NCBI GenBank assembly: GCA_030668345.1
Contig: DAOUUD010000049.1
Coordinates: 1-9,916 of the forward strand
Reading direction: 5' to 3'
Length of the DNA stretch: 9,916 nt
Source: Candidatus Cloacimonadota bacterium
Lineage (GTDB): Bacteria; Cloacimonadota; Cloacimonadia; Cloacimonadales; TCS61
Below are positions 5,597 to 9,916 of the stretch, one piece after another. Numbering within the stretch: the first letter of the stretch is position 1; every line of letters starts with the position of its first letter. The notes under the pieces are model-generated. The model searched no databases and was not told where the DNA came from. It was given only the letters and a program-made list of their open reading frames with translations. The position numbers were made by a program, and so were the translations under genes.

Positions 5597-8500
5597 ATGT
5601 CGAGAAAGTTTTTAGTCCTTTTTATTGTGTTGCTGTCTGTTTTTTTAGGTGCGGAAACATTTCAGGTTCTAAGCCAGAATGAAGATGAGCTTATTATTAA
5701 ATTCACTTTACCGGAATTTGAACTGCAAAATATCAAGAATAAAAATGGAAGTTATCATCGGATCGTTTGTGAAGGTGCCATAGGATCGACCCGGGCAGGA
5801 TACCCTCAGCTTCCTTATTTTACAGAGATCGTGGGATTGCCTGTTGATGGAAATATTAATATCCAGATTATAGAGAAACAACAGCAATCAAAAAAGAATA
5901 TCAACATATATCCGGTTGAAAAGCTTGTTGAAACAGATAAAGACCTGTATTATGAATTCTATAAAAACAAGAAAGCATACAAGTCATCCAAGAATTATCC
6001 TGCCGAACTGCTGGAAAAAGGAAAAAAGGCTTTCCTGAAAGACAGGAATTTTACCGGTTTCCGGGTGCACCCGTTCCAATATAAAGCTGCTTCAAAAGAG
6101 TTGGTCATCACAAAGGAAATCACATTTCGCATAATAATTCGTGGTGATAAAACAATTAACAGAAACTATCTTACCAGCAGTAATTTTATCGATAAGATCG
6201 GAGATTCTTTTTTCCTGAACAATGAATTTTCCAAAAAATGGCGGAAAGAAAAAGAAAAAGCAAATTATTACCCACCGCGAGAGAGCGATCTTGTAAATGA
6301 GATCCAGTTTGTAGTGAATGAGGAAGGCATACATAAAATCACCTATGAATTTTTAACCGAGACACTCGCAGACCCGGATTTCCCATACGAATTTGAAATG
6401 GCTTTCGACTGGGATGAGATCGACCCGCATTACCTGGAGCTTTCTGATGAAAATGGACCTGTTCCTATACACTTTGCAGGAGAGAGCGATGGTTCTTTCG
6501 ATCCCGGAGATTACTTTGAATTCTTTGGAGAAAAGCATTACGGTGAAAACAGTTATTATGATGATTACACTTCAGAAAATGTGTATTCACTTTCTTTAAC
6601 AAATTATCCCGGCAGCAGGATGGCAGTAGAAAACGGTGGGCTGGGTAATATTAATGCAAATCAGTTCACTATCCCCGAATCGTACCTGCATACAGTTCAT
6701 TTTGAAGAACAGAATACCATCGATCATTTAGGTGCACAATACGCTTATAATTCATATCCTGAACCTTCTCCAGATTATTATAGAGAAGACATCTGGTTCT
6801 GGGACAAAATAAACGCTCCCAGTTTGGAATTGTTTCCATTCGAATTGCAATATCCGCATCAAACATCGATCAAACCTTTTACCGCCAGAATTTGCTTGTT
6901 CAGTTCCACTTTCAACAAGAATAATTATACTCAGATCAATCACAGCGCCCAGGTAAATATGAACTCCTCTCTCATCGATCAACAGGAATGGTTTGGTCAA
7001 ACAGAAGTTATTCTTGAGAATAGTGATAATCCACTTCCAAATGATTATCTGGCACATGGTATTAATAATCTTTATATAAATCTGCCAGGACTGCCAAATA
7101 TACAATATGAAGCCGTAATGCTCGATTACTTCGAAGTTACATACTGGCGCGAATATAAAACCGATACGGATTATATCAGGTTCACTAAACCGCAAAATAA
7201 ACCACTGGGACTCTTCCAATTTGAAATTGATAATTTTTCCAACGAACAGATCTCTGTTTATAAAATTGGAACCAGCTATATAGAAAATATTCAGGTAAAA
7301 CCTTTTTCATCAGCTGGAGGTGCACCTTTCCAGGCAGCTTTTCAGGATAGTTTATTTTCTCACACCACCGAATACATTGCCCTGACAGAAGATCAAAAAC
7401 TGCTTCCTAAAACGATCAGACCTAATATTCCATCTAATTTGATGGATCCCTTCAATGCCATAAATTATGTAATAATTACTGTGCAGGAATTTGTAGAGAA
7501 CGAAGCAGTACTGCAGCTTGAACAAACCTGGGAAAGTCAGGGAAACTCTGTGATGATAGTTAGTCTGCAGGATATTTTTGATGAATTCAATCATGGCATA
7601 CGATCTGCTGATGCAATAAAAGAATTCCTGAGTTATGCTTATAATAATTGGTCGTATCCTGAGTTGTCACATGTGCTGTTGCTTGGTGATGGTATCACAG
7701 ATGAGCGGGATAACAGCCCTAACCGATCTTATAATCTTATTCCTTTCAGAAATGTGTGGGCTCATACAATAGGAGCAATAGCCAGTGATAACTGGATGGC
7801 ATGCATTGTGGGAGATGATTCTGTTGCCGATATCAGTATCAGTAGAATAAATATCTGGGAAGAAGAACAGATTGAAGATGTGGTGGAAAAAATCGTTTAT
7901 TATATAGAAAACCCAAACTTTGAAGATCTATGGCATAGTCATGTTACGCTGGCAGCAGGTGGTAACCCGGGTGAGGGATCATTATTTGCCGATCAAAGCG
8001 AACGGATACGGGATACCTGGATCCCTCTGGATTACAATGTATCACGTGTTTATTGCAATACCACAGGATTGCCGGGGGCTTATGCCGGAAATACCACAAC
8101 TTTGATCAGCAATATTAATGACGGTACGATCTACCTGCAATTTATGGGACATGGTGGTGGCTGGGTATGGGCTGATTATAATTTATTGAACCTGGCAGAT
8201 ATAACCACCTTCAACAATGAGAATTATCCGTTTGTTGCCAGTTTATCCTGTTATGCTTCTGCCTTCAATAATCCGCAGAGTTCATGTATTGGCGAAGAAT
8301 TAATTCTTATACCAGGAAAAGGTGCGATCGCTCATGTAGGTTTTACAGGTTATGGTTATGAAACGGCTGATGAATATTTTGGTAAATGCCTTACGGAAGG
8401 AATTTTCGATAAACAGATCGGAACTATCGGTGAGATAATAGATTTCACAAAAGCCAAAATTTATGCTGCTTATTACAATGGCCTTCAAGAGAATGCCCTT

Positions 8501-9916
8501 ATTCATGGCTGTGCTCTTCTGGGTGATCCAATGATCCATCTTATCTTACCGCAGGATCGCAAACAGGTAATTTTGAATAAATATAACTTCACCGAAGGGG
8601 ATACACTTGTTATGACTTCGGATGTAGGTCCTTATATTGAAGAGGGAAAATTTGTTATTTATGATGATGATGATGCACAGCTTCCCCTGGATGAATATTA
8701 CCCTCTTGTTTATTCGGCAATTAACGATACATTAACTTCATCCGACTTCATTATTCCATACAGCTTGAATACGATCTATTCTCGTGGAGTTAAACTTTTT
8801 GCTTATGGAGATGACAGAGAAATTACCGGAATGACAAATTACACAGTAGGACAGGCAGCAGTGGTGAACTTGCAGATCACTCCCCCACAACCCACCGAAA
8901 ATGATTCCATATATATTAGTGCAGACTTTTTCGACGAGGATGGCATCGATAGCATTCTTTGTCATATCCATTATGACGATGACGATTACGATATTCAGAT
9001 GATTAATATTGAAAATTCAAAATATCAATTATCTCAGGCAATTCCTCCTCATAATACGGGTGTTAATATCAGTTTTTATTTCAGGATATTTGATGCAATA
9101 GGTGATTCCACAATTACAAGTCCACAGATAATTACCGTAGCTGGACCAGATCTTATGTTGCAACATTTTGAACTCACAGAATATAATTTCCTGCCGGCTG
9201 CAAAATTGTTAGTGCAAAACCTGGGTTCAACTCCTTCTTCTTCCTGCAGTATAAAGTTATACGGTAACACAATATCACATATATTAATAACATCTAAACA
9301 GATCGAACCTTTGGAAGTACTTGAAACCCGTTGGGAATATTTAGAACTGCCACTTTTAAATTTGGAGATCCAATTCCGGGCAGTTGTTAACCAAAATGAG
9401 GAATCTTTTTCCGAGTTATATTATCCAAACAATACTATTATTTCCGAGTCCTATACTATCAATATGTTCGAAGCAGGCACAATGAATGTGATAGCCCAAA
9501 GCCTGGATGGTAATCTTGAGTGTGAATTCCCTGCTGACCTGCTATCATCTAATACTGTCTTCTATATCAACTCCAGCAATTTTGAAGAACCTCTTAATCA
9601 GCCTGATATCAACACTATCTGCTTGAATGACAGCACCTTTTCTTCAATTTATGAAATTGGAGTTTTAAATCAAAGTCTGCTGGCAGATTCACTGGGTCAT
9701 TTTCCTGAGAATAAAAAAATAACTCTGACATTTCACTACAGCAACGTAGATTCTCTTACTCAGATTATGGCACTGGAAAACAATTTCTTTGTTTACCGCT
9801 GGGAAGAAACCTATCGGAAATGGATTTACTATGGTGGTGAAATGGACCATGAGAATAACACAGTAATCTACGAAACAAACAGGATTGGAACATATACCAT
9901 CCTGCAGAATAACGAC
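5597..9916 (+). CDS. Secreted gingipain-family (peptidase C25) cysteine protease with Ig-like and CARDB-like modules, C-terminus beyond window
   Basis: 1440 codons are open with no stop through the right edge. Seen in order: a signal peptide (MSRK, hydrophobic 5-17, likely cut after Ala19). Next is an N-terminal beta-rich region of about 600 residues, like those preceding C25 domains in PorU-like proteins, with an early GYPQLPYF and later SDGSFDPGDYFEFFG-type segments. The C25 catalytic domain follows (about 620-985), from NYVIITVQEF through HVLLLGDG to GCALLGDPM. His852 in MGHGGGW and Cys885 in LSCYAS match the gingipain dyad; the 33-residue spacing equals His211-Cys244 of gingipain RgpB. 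After it come an Ig-like domain (about 1089-1180) and a CARDB-like domain (about 1184-1280, ending PNN), then a further beta module. Asp runs at 1023-1026 and 1127-1130 could bind calcium (inferred). Any C-terminal sorting signal would lie past the edge. Whether it is a degradative protease or a sortase-like processor cannot be decided here. Confidence 0.92.
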   Translation, partial: MSRKFLVLFIVLLSVFLGAETFQVLSQNEDELIIKFTLPEFELQNIKNKNGSYHRIVCEGAIGSTRAGYPQLPYFTEIVGLPVDGNINIQIIEKQQQSKKNINIYPVEKLVETDKDLYYEFYKNKKAYKSSKNYPAELLEKGKKAFLKDRNFTGFRVHPFQYKAASKELVITKEITFRIIIRGDKTINRNYLTSSNFIDKIGDSFFLNNEFSKKWRKEKEKANYYPPRESDLVNEIQFVVNEEGIHKITYEFLTETLADPDFPYEFEMAFDWDEIDPHYLELSDENGPVPIHFAGESDGSFDPGDYFEFFGEKHYGENSYYDDYTSENVYSLSLTNYPGSRMAVENGGLGNINANQFTIPESYLHTVHFEEQNTIDHLGAQYAYNSYPEPSPDYYREDIWFWDKINAPSLELFPFELQYPHQTSIKPFTARICLFSSTFNKNNYTQINHSAQVNMNSSLIDQQEWFGQTEVILENSDNPLPNDYLAHGINNLYINLPGLPNIQYEAVMLDYFEVTYWREYKTDTDYIRFTKPQNKPLGLFQFEIDNFSNEQISVYKIGTSYIENIQVKPFSSAGGAPFQAAFQDSLFSHTTEYIALTEDQKLLPKTIRPNIPSNLMDPFNAINYVIITVQEFVENEAVLQLEQTWESQGNSVMIVSLQDIFDEFNHGIRSADAIKEFLSYAYNNWSYPELSHVLLLGDGITDERDNSPNRSYNLIPFRNVWAHTIGAIASDNWMACIVGDDSVADISISRINIWEEEQIEDVVEKIVYYIENPNFEDLWHSHVTLAAGGNPGEGSLFADQSERIRDTWIPLDYNVSRVYCNTTGLPGAYAGNTTTLISNINDGTIYLQFMGHGGGWVWADYNLLNLADITTFNNENYPFVASLSCYASAFNNPQSSCIGEELILIPGKGAIAHVGFTGYGYETADEYFGKCLTEGIFDKQIGTIGEIIDFTKAKIYAAYYNGLQENALIHGCALLGDPMIHLILPQDRKQVILNKYNFTEGDTLVMTSDVGPYIEEGKFVIYDDDDAQLPLDEYYPLVYSAINDTLTSSDFIIPYSLNTIYSRGVKLFAYGDDREITGMTNYTVGQAAVVNLQITPPQPTENDSIYISADFFDEDGIDSILCHIHYDDDDYDIQMINIENSKYQLSQAIPPHNTGVNISFYFRIFDAIGDSTITSPQIITVAGPDLMLQHFELTEYNFLPAAKLLVQNLGSTPSSSCSIKLYGNTISHILITSKQIEPLEVLETRWEYLELPLLNLEIQFRAVVNQNEESFSELYYPNNTIISESYTINMFEAGTMNVIAQSLDGNLECEFPADLLSSNTVFYINSSNFEEPLNQPDINTICLNDSTFSSIYEIGVLNQSLLADSLGHFPENKKITLTFHYSNVDSLTQIMALENNFFVYRWEETYRKWIYYGGEMDHENNTVIYETNRIGTYTILQNND

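Noticed and set aside
6752..7219. Minus-strand 155-codon open frame inside the C25 gene
   Set aside because: The plus-strand frame here is continuous and fits the C25 architecture; the reverse reading looks like a shadow.

Overview
The window looks like ordinary chromosome from a low-GC, Gram-negative bacterium. A CMP-Kdo synthetase implies lipopolysaccharide, a lipobox protein implies an outer envelope, and a very large secreted gingipain-family (C25) protein with Ig-like and CARDB-like modules is typical of the Fibrobacteres-Chlorobi-Bacteroidetes (FCB) superphylum and its uncultured relatives. I would guess Candidatus Cloacimonadota or a neighbouring FCB lineage. That assignment is inference from gene content, not from a marker-gene comparison. 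No RNA genes, insertion sequences, CRISPR arrays or prophage genes are visible, and there is no gene-free stretch longer than 130 bp.

Layout: the left third is a minus-strand operon read right to left. It runs from mnmG (tRNA wobble-uridine modification) to a lipoprotein with two LPP20-like repeats, then to kdsB (CMP-Kdo synthesis), which is cut by the left edge. mnmG and the lipoprotein gene overlap by an ATGA, and kdsB starts one base after the lipoprotein stop, so the three are probably translated from one message. A 130-bp divergent spacer follows. To its right, on the plus strand, lie proS (archaeal/eukaryal-like type-3 prolyl-tRNA synthetase) and, sharing one base with it, a gene fusing an RNA-binding S4 domain to a CinA C-terminal (nicotinamide-nucleotide amidase) domain. 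After a 58-bp spacer a third unit begins: a secreted C25-family cysteine peptidase of at least 1440 residues that is still open at the right edge.

The genes do not form one pathway. Two serve translation (mnmG, proS) and two serve the envelope (lipoprotein, kdsB). The S4-CinA fusion joins an RNA-binding module to a pyridine-nucleotide repair/salvage enzyme and sits translationally coupled to an aminoacyl-tRNA synthetase. The C25 protein is an exported surface or secreted protein. The most unusual items are the S4-CinA fusion, the tandem-repeat lipoprotein, and the C25 protein with its intact His/Cys dyad. I see no convincing sign of a wholly new multi-gene system.
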